64,000 bases of DNA from JANQOH01 sp965214495 (GCA_965214495.1 OZ243958.1:1426001-1490000), one strand, 5' to 3'. Shown: positions 16,266-25,779, numbered from the stretch's first letter. Translations and numbers: made by a program. Notes: generated by a model not told the origin, from the sequence alone.

Positions 16266-17222
16266 CTACATCGTCCGCACGACCCGGAATCCGGTGTAGT
16301 CGCTGCGAAACGAGGGTTGCGCCCCGGCCCGATGCGCCACTCTGAGATATTTCGGCGTGCTGGCCCACGAAGCGCCCCGCATGACGCGCGCCGAGCAGTC
16401 GCCTTCTTCCCAGGCGTCGCCGTCGGTCGGCGCGCCGATATACGTCCAGTTGAAGCAGTCCTGCACCCACTCCCAGGCATTGCCCAGCGTGTCGTATAAA
16501 CCGAAGGCGTTCGCCTCCAACGAACCCACCGGCGCGGTCTTCGCGCTGCCGTCGTTGCACGGCGCGCGCCAGGGAAAATCGGTGGCCTCGTCGGCCCCGT
16601 TCGCGTATTGACACTGAAAGGCGGTGCTTTCGCCCCAATGCCAGGGCGTCGTCGTTCCGGCCCGGGCGGCATACTCCCACTCGGCGGCGGTCGGAAGCCG
16701 ATAGTTCTCTCTCGTGCGCCGCGAAAGCCAGGCGACATAGGCCACAGCATCGTCCCAACTGATGCAGACCACCGGGTGCCGCACGGTTTGGGGAAACGCC
16801 AGAGTGCGCCAATTGTGCCCGGCGCGTTCCGCCCACACCTGGCCTTCGTTGACCAGACATGACTCTTCGCCCGACGCGTAGCCCGTGTCGCGAACGAAGG
16901 CGTCATATTCGTTCCGGGTGATTTCGTAGACGCCGATGGCGAACGGCTCGTCGATCGTGACCTCATGGGCGGGGCTCTCCCTGTTGTAGCGCCCCACTTC
17001 CGATTCCGGCGACCCCATCGTGAATACGCCGCCCGGCAAGGCAGTCACCAGCGGACACGCCGCGCAATCGCGCCATACGTCCCCGGGCTCGTGGGTTACC
17101 GTGACCGGCCTCGGCCACCCCGAAGGCCCCGGCGCGTCGTCGCTTCCGATCTGTGCGGCGGCCGAACACGCGATCGCGACGCTCCCCGCTGCGATAACGT
17201 TCAATGCGGATTTGCGGTTCAT
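16266..17222 (-). CDS. Secreted FGE-sulfatase-fold protein (paralogue B)
   Basis: A 318-residue protein with a signal peptide (ends CSAAAQ) and one FGE-sulfatase domain with the same landmarks as paralogue A: FTMGSPESEVGRYNRESPAH, IGVYEITRNEYDAF, RLPTAAEWEYAARAG, LGNAWEWVQDC and TGFRVVRTM. The C-terminal 85 residues are almost identical to paralogue A (RVMRGASWASTPKYLRVAHR in both). The catalytic cysteine positions of true FGEs are again absent. Differences between the paralogues are spread over all bases and not confined to adenines, so ordinary divergence after duplication explains them. Confidence 0.85.
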   Translation of the reverse strand: MNRKSALNVIAAGSVAIACSAAAQIGSDDAPGPSGWPRPVTVTHEPGDVWRDCAACPLVTALPGGVFTMGSPESEVGRYNRESPAHEVTIDEPFAIGVYEITRNEYDAFVRDTGYASGEESCLVNEGQVWAERAGHNWRTLAFPQTVRHPVVCISWDDAVAYVAWLSRRTRENYRLPTAAEWEYAARAGTTTPWHWGESTAFQCQYANGADEATDFPWRAPCNDGSAKTAPVGSLEANAFGLYDTLGNAWEWVQDCFNWTYIGAPTDGDAWEEGDCSARVMRGASWASTPKYLRVAHRAGAQPSFRSDYTGFRVVRTM

Positions 17223-17271
17223 GTTTCGTTACCCGTTCTGACAGCGTTCGGTAACACGCGACCTGCCCAAC

Positions 17272-17299
17272 AATATAGGTTGCGGCGGCGGACTGCCAA
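17272..17299 (-). promoter_or_regulatory. Candidate promoter of FGE-fold paralogue B
   Basis: On the minus strand TTGGCA (17294-17299) and TATATT (17272-17277) are 16 bases apart, about 50 bases upstream of the start codon. The -10 context CCTATATTGT matches that of the candidate promoter at 10396-10422. Confidence 0.5.
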
Positions 17300-17380
17300 T
17301 TGCCGGCGCCCGCGCGACGGCCCCGCGGGCGAAAATGCGCGCCGGTTTCGAATTGACGTACCGGCAGACCCGCAGCGCGC

Positions 17381-17408
17381 TTGCGCCGCGATGGAATGCG
17401 CCTATAGT
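17381..17408 (+). promoter_or_regulatory. Candidate promoter of rpsF-rpsR-rplI
   Basis: TTGCGC (17381-17386) and TATAGT (17403-17408) are separated by 16 bases and lie about 80 bases before rpsF. Confidence 0.42.
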
Positions 17409-17488
17409 GCGGCGGATCGATCGTCGCCGCCGCATCCGGGCGTGCGAGATCGGCAATCATCCCGCCGTCGAAGGGCAAGGAGCCGCTC

Positions 17489-17956
17489 ATGCCGCTCTAC
17501 GAGAGTGTGTTCATCGCACGCCGCGACATTCCGACGCCGGAGGTTGAGGCGCTCGCCGACCGCTTCGCCGGCGTCGTGGACGAACAGGGCGGGTCGGTCG
17601 CCCGGCGCGAATACTGGGGCCTGAAGAACATGGCCTATCGCATCAAGAAGAACCGCAAGGGGCATTACATGATGATGCACGTCGACGCCCCGGCAGGCGC
17701 AGTGCAGGAAATGGAACGCGCCATGCGCATCAGCGAAGACGTGCTGCGCTATATGTCGATCCGGCTCGATACCTTTCCCGAAGGCCCGACGATCATGATG
17801 CAGTCGCGCTCCGCGCGCGAGGACAGGCGGCGCGACGAACGCCGCGCCCGGGCCGCGAAACGGCGCGATGACGAGAAGTCCGAGGCCGAAGCGGCCCCCG
17901 CGGCGCCGGCTGCCGAAGAAGCGAGGGCCGAAGAGAAGGAGACGGCAGGCACATGA
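17489..17956 (+). CDS. rpsF: 30S ribosomal protein S6
   Basis: Binds the central domain of 16S rRNA as a partner of S18. The ferredoxin-like S6 fold fills residues 1-95 (MPLYESVFIARRD, REYWGLKNMAYRIKKN, MERAMRISEDVLRYM). The last 50 residues are a charged Lys/Glu/Ala tail, longer than in E. coli but common in alphaproteobacteria. An AAGGAG site precedes the ATG. It overlaps rpsR by four bases. Confidence 0.97.
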   Translation: MPLYESVFIARRDIPTPEVEALADRFAGVVDEQGGSVARREYWGLKNMAYRIKKNRKGHYMMMHVDAPAGAVQEMERAMRISEDVLRYMSIRLDTFPEGPTIMMQSRSAREDRRRDERRARAAKRRDDEKSEAEAAPAAPAAEEARAEEKETAGT

Positions 17957-18216
17957 ACGACAGGCGATCAGCACCGCGCCGGCACCCTCTGCCCCGTCGG
18001 CCCTTTTTCCGCCGCCGCAAGAGCTGCCCGTTCTCGGGGCCGAACGCGCCGGTCATCGACTACAAGGACGTGAAAATGCTTCAGCGCTTCGTGTCCGAGC
18101 GCGGCAAGATCGTCCCGACACGCATCACCGCCGTGTCGGCGCCGAAGCAGCGGCGCCTGGCGCAGGCGATCAAGCGCGCGCGCTTCCTGGCGCTGATGCC
18201 CTACATCACACGCTGA
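17953..18216 (+). CDS. rpsR: 30S ribosomal protein S18
   Basis: The S6 partner on the 30S platform, 87 residues. The core PFFRRRKSCPFSG, IDYKDVKMLQRFVSERGKI and KQRRLAQAIKRARFLALMP are typical. It begins within the rpsF stop (ATGA overlap) in the usual rpsF-rpsR-rplI order. The CP pair in KSCPFSG may be a remnant of a zinc-binding form. Confidence 0.97.
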   Translation: MNDRRSAPRRHPLPRRPFFRRRKSCPFSGPNAPVIDYKDVKMLQRFVSERGKIVPTRITAVSAPKQRRLAQAIKRARFLALMPYITR

Positions 18217-18249
18217 CCCGGCGCGCCGGCAACGACGGGAATTATCGGC

Positions 18250-18843
18250 ATGGACGTCATCCTGCTCGAACGGATCGAGAAACTCGGCCAGATCGGCGAT
18301 CTGGTGCGTGTGAAACACGGTTACGCACGCAACTATCTCCTGCCGACCGGCAAGGCCCTGCGCTCCACCGCCGCCAATCGCGAGCGGTTCGAGCGTGAGC
18401 GCGCCCAGCTCGAGGCCGACAACCTCGAGCGCCGCAACGAGGCGACGGACATGGCCGGGCGCATGGCCGGTCTGTCGGTCACCATGATTCGTCAGGCGGG
18501 AGATACCGGCCAGCTCTATGGCTCGGTCAACGCACGCGACATCGCCGACGCGGTGACAGCGGCGGGATTCACCGTCGCAAAGCGCCAGATCGTGCTCGAA
18601 CACGTCATCAAGACGCTCGGCCTGCATCCGGCGCGCATAGCCCTGCATCCCGAGGTTTCGCTCGAAGTCACAGTCAACGTCGCACGCTCCGACGAGGAAG
18701 CGCGGTTGCAGGCAGCCGGTATCGACGTCGCCGCGCTCGACGACCGCGACGACGCCGAAGCCCCCACGGGTTCGAGTCCGGCCGACGACGCCCCTCCCGT
18801 CTTCGACCCCTCGAGCCCCGACGCCGAGCAGCCCTGGGTCTGA
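18250..18843 (+). CDS. rplI: 50S ribosomal protein L9
   Basis: A 23S rRNA-binding protein that reaches out from the L1 stalk base. Its N-domain MDVILLERIEKLGQIGDLV and GYARNYLLPTGKAL are diagnostic, followed by the long connecting helix and the C-domain. The protein (197 residues) has an acidic, proline-containing C-terminal tail of about 45 residues, typical of alphaproteobacterial L9. It is the third gene of the rpsF operon, 33 bases after rpsR. Confidence 0.97.
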   Translation: MDVILLERIEKLGQIGDLVRVKHGYARNYLLPTGKALRSTAANRERFERERAQLEADNLERRNEATDMAGRMAGLSVTMIRQAGDTGQLYGSVNARDIADAVTAAGFTVAKRQIVLEHVIKTLGLHPARIALHPEVSLEVTVNVARSDEEARLQAAGIDVAALDDRDDAEAPTGSSPADDAPPVFDPSSPDAEQPWV

Positions 18844-18980
18844 CCGCCCCGCGCAGACCGGTTTCGCAGCCTCCGCGCCTGCGTTACACTCGCGCCGCGA
18901 CGGCCGACAGGGAGAAAGCGGCGCCGTCGTTCGGGCGTGGCGGCCTCTGACCACCAACCACCCACCGGAGGCAGGCAGGG

Positions 18981-20204
18981 GTGTTGTTCGGGCGTGTCCT
19001 CGACCATCTGATCGAACGTGGAAGGCTGACCGTCATCGATCACCGCGGCACGCCGCGCGACTACGGCGACGGCACGGGGCCTGCACTCGCCATCCGACTG
19101 CACGGACAGGGAACCGCGGCCCGTATCGCGTTCACCGGCAGTCTCGGATTCGCCGAAGCGTGGATGAACCGCACCCTGACCGTCGAGGGCGACGGTGAGA
19201 TCTACGATCTGCTGGAATTGCTGGCATCGAACCTCGCGAGCCGCGGTTATCCGCCGTGGCTGCGCACACGCAACCGCCTCGGGCGCATGATCCGGTTCCT
19301 GCGCCAACACAACCCGGTCGGACGCGCCCGGCACAATGTCGCGCATCACTACGACCTCTCCGACGCGCTGTACGACCTGTTCCTCGACTCGAACAAGCAG
19401 TATTCATGCGCTTACTTCACGCATCCCGGCATGGATATCGAAGCCGCGCAGCGTGCGAAGATGCGCCACATCGCCGCCAAGCTGCTGCTCGAACCCGGCA
19501 TGTCGGTGCTCGACATCGGTTCGGGCTGGGGCGGCCTCGGGGTGTATCTCGCTCGCGAGGCGGGCGTGTCGGTGCGCGGCCTCACCCTGTCCGAGCGTCA
19601 GCACCGGTTGTCCAACGAACGCGCCCGTGCGGCCGGGCTGGGCAAGCGCATCCGTTTCGACCTCATGGACTACCGCGACGACGGCGACCGCTACGACCGC
19701 GTCGTCTCGGTCGGCATGTTCGAACATGTCGGGGTCCGGCATTATGCCGAGTTCTGCGACAAACTGCGAAGCCTGCTCCGACCCGACGGCGTCGCGCTGC
19801 TGCACACGATCGGCCGCACCGACGGCCCCGGCGCAACCGACTCCTTCATCCGCAAGTATATTTTCCCCGGCGGCTATATCCCCGCGCTGTCCGAGATCAT
19901 GCCGGCGATCGAAGCGAGCGGCCTCGTGGTCTGCGATATCGAGGTGCTGCGGCTGCACTACGCCGAGACCCTGCGTGCATGGCGCCGGCGCTTCATGGCG
20001 AACCGCGACAAGGCCGAGGCGCTGTACGACGACCGGTTCTGCCGAATGTGGGAGTTCTATCTTGCCGGCTCGGAAGTCTCGTTCCGTCACATGGGCATGG
20101 TGGTGTTTCAGATCCAGCTCGCGCGCGATCAGCGTGCGGCGCCGCTGACCCGCGACTACATCGCCGCCGCCGGGCGCGTGGGCGACGTCGTCGCGGCGGA
20201 GTAG
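18981..20204 (+). CDS. cfa: Cyclopropane-fatty-acyl-phospholipid synthase
   Basis: Transfers a methylene from S-adenosylmethionine to unsaturated acyl chains of membrane phospholipids. The 407-residue protein has the family's N-terminal domain and a methyltransferase core: HYDLSDALYDLFLD, SCAYF, motif I LDIGSGWGGLGVYLA, GLTLSERQ, and VSVGMFEHVG. The RKYIFPGGYIPALSE segment is also typical. The start is GTG after a GGAGGCAGG stretch. It lies three bases before the next gene. Confidence 0.93.
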   Translation: MLFGRVLDHLIERGRLTVIDHRGTPRDYGDGTGPALAIRLHGQGTAARIAFTGSLGFAEAWMNRTLTVEGDGEIYDLLELLASNLASRGYPPWLRTRNRLGRMIRFLRQHNPVGRARHNVAHHYDLSDALYDLFLDSNKQYSCAYFTHPGMDIEAAQRAKMRHIAAKLLLEPGMSVLDIGSGWGGLGVYLAREAGVSVRGLTLSERQHRLSNERARAAGLGKRIRFDLMDYRDDGDRYDRVVSVGMFEHVGVRHYAEFCDKLRSLLRPDGVALLHTIGRTDGPGATDSFIRKYIFPGGYIPALSEIMPAIEASGLVVCDIEVLRLHYAETLRAWRRRFMANRDKAEALYDDRFCRMWEFYLAGSEVSFRHMGMVVFQIQLARDQRAAPLTRDYIAAAGRVGDVVAAE

Positions 20205-20207
20205 CCC

Positions 20208-21458
20208 TTGGCGCCCCGGCAGCGAGTCGTAGTCGTCGGCGCCGGTATTGTCGGCATCTGCTGTGCATTGCAATTGCGGGCCGACGGCCACGACGTGACG
20301 TTGATCGATCCGCGCGAGCCGGGGACCGCCACGTCGTTCGGCAATGCCGGCATCATCTCGCTCGGCTCGATCACACCCTACAGTTGGCCCGGCCTGTGGC
20401 GCCGCGTGCCGGCGATGCTGTTCGACCCGCTGAGCCCGCTGATCCTGCGCTGGAGCTACCTGCCCCGTATCGCGCCCTGGCTGATCCGCTTTCTCGCTGC
20501 CGGCCGCCCGGCTTCCTATCGGCGCACCACCGCCGAAATGGTGCCGCTGGTCGCCGGCGCCAAAGCGGCGCACGACCGATTGCTCGACGAATACGCCGTC
20601 GAACCCGGCCTCGTGCGGTCGGACGGCTACCTCCACGCCTTTCGCGACCGCAAGCGCTTCGCCGACATGGCGTTGCAGCGGAAGATGCTGAACGACCACG
20701 GGGTCCGCGCGGAAGTGCTGGAACGCGACCGGCTGCGCGAAACCGAGCCCGCGCTGTCGCCCGCATTCGAGGTCGGGCTGCTGATCGCCGACGGCGGCTT
20801 CGTCACCGAACCGGTCGCCCTGAGCGCCGCCTATGCGCGCGCCTTCGCGGCGCTCGGCGGGAGGCGAATCGCCGCGCGCGTCACCGGTTTCGACATGGCC
20901 GAGGACCGGCCGCGCGCCGTTCTCACCGACCGGGAACCCCACGGGGTCGATCACGTGGTTCTCGCCGCGGGCGCATGGTCGCGCGGGTTGGCGCGCCAAC
21001 TCGGCGCCGCCGTTCCCCTCGACGCCAAGCGCGGCTATCACGTCAGCGTCGAGCCGCCCGACGGTCCCGGCCTCACGCGCCCCGTCGTGATCGGCGACCA
21101 CGACTATACGCTCTGCCCCATGCGCGACGGCTTGCGGGTCACCGCAGGCGTCGAGTTCGGCGGCCTCGAACTTGCGCCGGACTATCGCCGAGTCCGAGCG
21201 ATTCTGCGGCACGCGCGCACCAGCCTGCCGGGCCTTGACGGCGCCGTGCGGCGCGAATGGATGGGCTACCGCCCGGCTCTGCCCGACTCGAAACCGGTGA
21301 TCGGACCGTCGCCGCAATATGAGGGCGTCACCTTCGCGTTCGGCCACGGCCATCTGGGGCTGACCCTGAGCGCGGTCACCGGGCGCCTGGTGACCGACCT
21401 CGTGGCGCGCCGGGAACCGGCGATATCGCTCGCGCCGTTTCGCGCCGATCGCTTCTGA
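20208..21458 (+). CDS. FAD-dependent amino-acid dehydrogenase (DadA-like)
   Basis: A 416-residue DAO-fold oxidoreductase. The dinucleotide motif VVVGAGIVGICCALQL opens the protein, followed by TSFGNAGIISLGS as in D-amino-acid dehydrogenase small subunits, and the C-terminal GYRPALPDSKPVIGPS plus FGHGHLGLTLS typical of the DadA group. It probably oxidises a D-amino acid and passes electrons to the quinone pool. TTG is used as the start codon, three bases after cfa, suggesting coupling. The presence of alanine racemase three genes on is suggestive but not proof of alanine metabolism. Confidence 0.85.
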   Translation: MAPRQRVVVVGAGIVGICCALQLRADGHDVTLIDPREPGTATSFGNAGIISLGSITPYSWPGLWRRVPAMLFDPLSPLILRWSYLPRIAPWLIRFLAAGRPASYRRTTAEMVPLVAGAKAAHDRLLDEYAVEPGLVRSDGYLHAFRDRKRFADMALQRKMLNDHGVRAEVLERDRLRETEPALSPAFEVGLLIADGGFVTEPVALSAAYARAFAALGGRRIAARVTGFDMAEDRPRAVLTDREPHGVDHVVLAAGAWSRGLARQLGAAVPLDAKRGYHVSVEPPDGPGLTRPVVIGDHDYTLCPMRDGLRVTAGVEFGGLELAPDYRRVRAILRHARTSLPGLDGAVRREWMGYRPALPDSKPVIGPSPQYEGVTFAFGHGHLGLTLSAVTGRLVTDLVARREPAISLAPFRADRF

Positions 21459-21562
21459 GCCGGTTTGTCCACTTCGTTTTCCGCCCTTTTGCACCTCCCC
21501 TTCCCCATGTTTCTTCGCCCCCGCCGTTCTTCCCGCCCGGTCATCGGGGGTATGGTGCGGTC

Positions 21563-23086
21563 ATGGACCCTGCCGCCCTCACCGTCGAACCGGAAGCCGG
21601 GCGCGACGCCGATATTCCCGGCTATCGCACGCAGCCGCAGAACGTCGAAGCCGAACAGGCGCTGCTCGGCGCGATCCTGATCGACAATACGAGCTTCGAT
21701 CGCCTCTCGACCTTCCTCGAACCGGATCACTTCCACGTCCCCGTTCACGGGCGCATCTTCGAGGCGGCGCGCGGCCTGATCGCGCGCGGCCAGGTCGCCG
21801 ATCCACTGACGCTGAAGGCGTTCTTCGAAGCCGACGACGCGCTCGGCGAGGTCGGCGGCGCGCAATATCTCGCCCGGCTCGCAGCGAGCGCGGTGAGCCT
21901 CGTTCACGCCGAGGACTACGGCCGCACGATCCGCGATCTCAGCGTCCGGCGAGGTCTGATCCGTATCGGGGAGGAGGTGGTCGATGCCGCCTACGACGCG
22001 CGAATCGAGGAGCCCGCGGTCGCGCTGATCGAGAACGCCGAATCGCGTTTGTACGATCTGGCGGCGACGGGGCGCGACGAAGGCGGCTTCCGCCCCTTCT
22101 CCAGCGCGCTGACCGATGCGGTGAAGATGGCGGAGGCCGCCTACAAGCGCGACGGACGGCTCGTCGGGGTCGCCACCGGCCTGATCGATCTCGACAGCCT
22201 GCTCGGCGGCCTCCACGCTTCGGATCTCGTGGTGCTGGCCGGACGGCCCTCGATGGGCAAGACCGCGCTCGCCACCACCATCGCGTTCCACGCCGCCGGC
22301 AACTACAAGGGCGAAGCCGACGGGTCCGGGGGATCGAAGGCGGTGGACGGCGCCGTCGTCGGGTTCTTCTCGCTGGAGATGTCGGCGGAACAATTGGCCA
22401 CTCGCATCCTCGCAGGGCGCGCGCAGCTACGCTCCGACCACATCCGCCGCGGCAAATTGTCGAACGACGACTTCGTGCGGCTGGTCGAGGCGAGCCGCGA
22501 CCTCGCCGCAGCGCCGTTATTCATCGACGATACCCCGGCGCTGACCGTGCCCGCGCTGCGCGCGCGCGCGCGGCGGCTCAAGCGCAGCCACGGCCTGTCG
22601 CTGATCGTCGTCGACTATCTGCAACTGATGCGGCCGTCGCAGCGCCACGACAGCCGCGTGCTCGAAATCAGCGAGATCACGCAGGGTCTCAAGGCGGTGG
22701 CCAAGGAGTTCGATCTGCCGGTGCTGGCGCTGAGCCAGCTCAGCCGCGCAGTGGAGCAGCGCGAGGACAAACGTCCGATCCTGTCGGACCTGCGCGATTC
22801 GGGCACCATCGAGCAGGATTCCGACGTGGTGATGTTCGTCTATCGCGAGGAATACTATCTCGAACGCGGCGAGCCGCAGCAGCGTCCCGACGAAACGACC
22901 GAGCGCTACGACGCGCGTTATCGCAAGTGGCAGGATCGCTTCGAGGCGAGCAGCGGCCTCGCGGACATCATCGTCGCCAAGCACCGGCACGGCCCGATCG
23001 GCAACGTCAAGCTCCGTTTCGACGCTCACACCACCAGCTTCGACAACTATGCCCGCGCCGACCGGGTGCCCCAGCGAGTCCCGTGA
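21563..23086 (+). CDS. dnaB: Replicative DNA helicase DnaB
   Basis: The hexameric 5'-3' helicase at replication forks. The N-terminal primase-interacting domain (PQNVEAEQALLGAILID) and the RecA-type motor are complete: Walker A GRPSMGKTALAT, Walker B LIVVDYLQLM, ALSQLSRAVE and DLRDSGTIEQDSD. A 507-residue length is normal and no intein is present. The stop overlaps the alr start by four bases (GTGA). Confidence 0.97.
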   Translation: MDPAALTVEPEAGRDADIPGYRTQPQNVEAEQALLGAILIDNTSFDRLSTFLEPDHFHVPVHGRIFEAARGLIARGQVADPLTLKAFFEADDALGEVGGAQYLARLAASAVSLVHAEDYGRTIRDLSVRRGLIRIGEEVVDAAYDARIEEPAVALIENAESRLYDLAATGRDEGGFRPFSSALTDAVKMAEAAYKRDGRLVGVATGLIDLDSLLGGLHASDLVVLAGRPSMGKTALATTIAFHAAGNYKGEADGSGGSKAVDGAVVGFFSLEMSAEQLATRILAGRAQLRSDHIRRGKLSNDDFVRLVEASRDLAAAPLFIDDTPALTVPALRARARRLKRSHGLSLIVVDYLQLMRPSQRHDSRVLEISEITQGLKAVAKEFDLPVLALSQLSRAVEQREDKRPILSDLRDSGTIEQDSDVVMFVYREEYYLERGEPQQRPDETTERYDARYRKWQDRFEASSGLADIIVAKHRHGPIGNVKLRFDAHTTSFDNYARADRVPQRVP

Positions 23087-24237
23087 CGAGCGCCGCAGCC
23101 GGTTGGGCGCCGGGCGCGGCGGCCCGGGCCGGCGCCCGCTTGACCGTCGATCTGGCGGCCATCCGGCGCAACCATCGCACCGTCGCCGCGCGTCTCGCCG
23201 ATGGCGTCCGGTTCGCCGCCGTGGTCAAGGCCGACGCCTACGGCCTCGGCGTCGGGCCCGTCGTGTCGTCGCTGGTCGCCGAGGGGTGCCGGGATTTCTT
23301 TGTCGCCACGCTCGACGAGGGTCGCGCGGTGCGCCGGATCGCCCCGCGCGCCGCGGTCCATGTTCTTGACGGGGCGCTCGGCGGCGCTGAAGCCGAATTC
23401 GTGCGCCACGGCCTGATCCCCGTCCTCAACGATCTCGACTCCGCCGCGCGCTGGGCAGCCCTCGCGCGCAGGGACGGCGTGACTCGCACCGCGGCGATCC
23501 ACATCGACACCGGAATGGCGCGCCTCGGCCTCGCGCCCGACGCGGCCGAGCGCCTGGCGGCGGAGCCGCAATGGCTCGACGGACTGGCTCCCCGGCTCCT
23601 GATCAGCCATCTCGCCTGCGCCGACGAGCCCGACCACCCGATGAACCGCGAACAATTGCGGCGGGTGCGCCGGTTGCGCGAGCGATGGCCGGGCCTGGCG
23701 GTGAGTTTCGCCAACTCTTCGGGAGTCTTTCTGGGCCCGGAATACCATTTCGACATGGTGCGGCCGGGGGCGGCGCTCTATGGAATCAACCCGGTCCCCG
23801 GAACGCCGAACCCGATGGCGCCGACAGTGCGCCTCGAGGCCCGGATCATCGCGCTGCGCGACGTTGACCGTCCCATGACCGTCGGCTACGGTGCGGCGCA
23901 CCGCGTGGCGCGGAAGGGCCGCATCGCGACGGTTCCGGTAGGATACGCCGACGGCTTGCCGCGCCGGCTCGGCGGGCGCGCGAGCGCCCTCCTGACCGGC
24001 GGACCGGCGGCCGATGTTCCGCTTCCCCTTGCAGGCCGCGTGTCGATGGACCTGATCACCCTGGACGTTTCGGCGCTGCCGGAAAGCGAGGCGCGGCTCG
24101 GCGCCGCGGTCGAACTGATCGGCCCCCGGCGCCCTGTCGACGATCTGGCCCGGAGCGCCGGCACCATCGGTTACGAGTTGCTGACCCGGCTCGGGCGGCG
24201 CATCCCCCGCCACTATGTGGGCGAGGTGGCGGCGTGA
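23083..24237 (+). CDS. alr: Alanine racemase
   Basis: PLP enzyme making D-alanine for peptidoglycan. The lysine that binds PLP is in AVVKADAYGLG, and the catalytic tyrosine in VGYGAAHRVARKGRIATVPVG. The substrate region GRVSMDLITLDV is present. The GTG at 23083 overlapping the dnaB stop gives 384 residues, the family's size. A longer frame would extend 156 bases into dnaB and was rejected. It overlaps mlaE by four bases. Confidence 0.95.
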   Translation: MTSAAAGWAPGAAARAGARLTVDLAAIRRNHRTVAARLADGVRFAAVVKADAYGLGVGPVVSSLVAEGCRDFFVATLDEGRAVRRIAPRAAVHVLDGALGGAEAEFVRHGLIPVLNDLDSAARWAALARRDGVTRTAAIHIDTGMARLGLAPDAAERLAAEPQWLDGLAPRLLISHLACADEPDHPMNREQLRRVRRLRERWPGLAVSFANSSGVFLGPEYHFDMVRPGAALYGINPVPGTPNPMAPTVRLEARIIALRDVDRPMTVGYGAAHRVARKGRIATVPVGYADGLPRRLGGRASALLTGGPAADVPLPLAGRVSMDLITLDVSALPESEARLGAAVELIGPRRPVDDLARSAGTIGYELLTRLGRRIPRHYVGEVAA

Positions 24238-25007
24238 ACCCGCTGGCGGCGATCGGCCGCGTCTTTCTCGCCCTCATGGAAACGATCGGGCGCGTGGCGG
24301 TGTTCGCCGGCGCGGGAATCGCCCACTGCGTTCGCCCGCCCTTCCACTTCCGGCTGATCGCCCGTCAGATGATCGACATCGGCTACTACTCGCTCCCGGT
24401 GGTCGGCATGACCGGGCTGTTCGCGGGCATGGTGCTGGCGTTGCAGAGCCATACCGGGTTCAGCCGCTTTAGCGCCGAGAGTGCGATCCCCACCGTGGTC
24501 GTGGTGTCGATCACCCGCGAACTCGGGCCCGTGCTCACCGGCCTGATGGTCGCCGGACGCGTCGGCGCCGCGATGGCGGCGGAAATCGGCACCATGCGCG
24601 TGACCGAGCAGATCGATGCCCTGATCACGCTCTCCACCAACCCGTTCAAATATCTGGTCGCCCCGCGCATCGTGGCGGGCGTCACCATGCTGCCGCTGCT
24701 GGTGCTCGTCGCCGACACGGTCGGGGTCATGGGCGGCTATCTGGTCGGCGTCAACAAGCTCGGCTTCAACGGCGCGGCCTATCTCGCCGCCACATGGGAG
24801 AACTTCGAAGCCATCGACGTCGTCTCCGGCCTCGTCAAGGCGGCGGCGTTCGGTCTCATCATCGCGCTCATGGGTTGCTATCACGGCTATCACAGCCGGC
24901 GCGGCGCCCAGGGCGTCGGTGCGGCGACCACCAATGCCGTGGTTTCGGCCTCGATCCTCATCCTGATGGTCAACTACGTCATTACCGAACTGTTCTTCGC
25001 GGCATGA
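24234..25007 (+). CDS. mlaE: MlaE-type phospholipid ABC transporter permease
   Basis: A 257-residue inner-membrane permease that moves phospholipids between inner and outer membranes with MlaF and an MCE protein. The MlaE family core is clear: FAGMVLALQSHTGFSRF, ITRELGPVLTGLMVAGRVGAAMAAEIGTM, TEQIDAL and a run of five hydrophobic helices. It begins with GTG inside the alr stop and overlaps mlaF by four bases. No MCE (mlaD) gene follows, so the substrate-binding part must be encoded elsewhere. Confidence 0.92.
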   Translation: MNPLAAIGRVFLALMETIGRVAVFAGAGIAHCVRPPFHFRLIARQMIDIGYYSLPVVGMTGLFAGMVLALQSHTGFSRFSAESAIPTVVVVSITRELGPVLTGLMVAGRVGAAMAAEIGTMRVTEQIDALITLSTNPFKYLVAPRIVAGVTMLPLLVLVADTVGVMGGYLVGVNKLGFNGAAYLAATWENFEAIDVVSGLVKAAAFGLIIALMGCYHGYHSRRGAQGVGAATTNAVVSASILILMVNYVITELFFAA

Positions 25008-25779
25008 CCGCACCCGCCATCGTCGCCCTCGAAGGCGTGTCGAAACGGTTCGGCGACAATGTCGTGCTCGAGGGCCTGGACCTCGAGGTCGCGCGCGGCG
25101 AATCGCTGGTCGTCATCGGCGGCTCCGGTTGCGGCAAGTCCGTGACCCTGAAATGCGTTCTCGGCCTGGTGCGGCCGGACTCCGGTCGGGTCCTCGTCGA
25201 CGGTGTCGACGTGGCGCCGATGAGCCGCGCCGAACGCGGCGCGATCGACCGCAAGTTCGGGATGCTGTTCCAGGGAGGCGCGCTGTTCGATTCGCTCCGG
25301 GTCTGGGAGAATGTCGCTTTCGGCCTGATTCAGGACCGAAGCTTGGATAGAGGCGCGGCGCAGGACGCGGCGATCGAGAAGCTCGCTACGGTCGGCCTCG
25401 GCGCCGAAGTGGGTGAGATGTTTCCCGCCGAACTCTCGGGCGGAATGCAGAAACGGGTCGGCCTCGCGCGGGCGATCGCGGCCGAGCCGGAAATCCTGTT
25501 CTTCGACGAACCCACGACCGGTCTCGACCCGATCATGGCCGACGTCATCAACGACCTGATCGTCAAATGCGTGCGCGAACTCGGCGCCACCGCGGTATCG
25601 ATCACCCACGACATGACCAGCGCGCGCAAGGTGGCCGATCGCATCGCGATGCTGCACGGCGGACGCATCGTCTGGCGCGGCGCGACCGCCGACATCGACG
25701 ACAGCGGCAACCCCTTCGTCGATCAATTCGTACACGGCCGCGCCGAGGGGCCGATCGGAATGGCCCTGCGCCGGGGTTG

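Noticed and set aside
14804..17222. Diversity-generating retroelement with FGE-fold target genes
   Set aside because: FGE/C-type-lectin folds are classic targets, but no reverse transcriptase gene or template repeat is in the window, and differences between the two paralogues are not limited to adenine positions.
23083..24237. Longer alanine racemase starting at 22927
   Set aside because: The extra 52 residues overlap dnaB out of frame and are unlike any racemase N-terminus. The GTGA overlap start gives a normal length.
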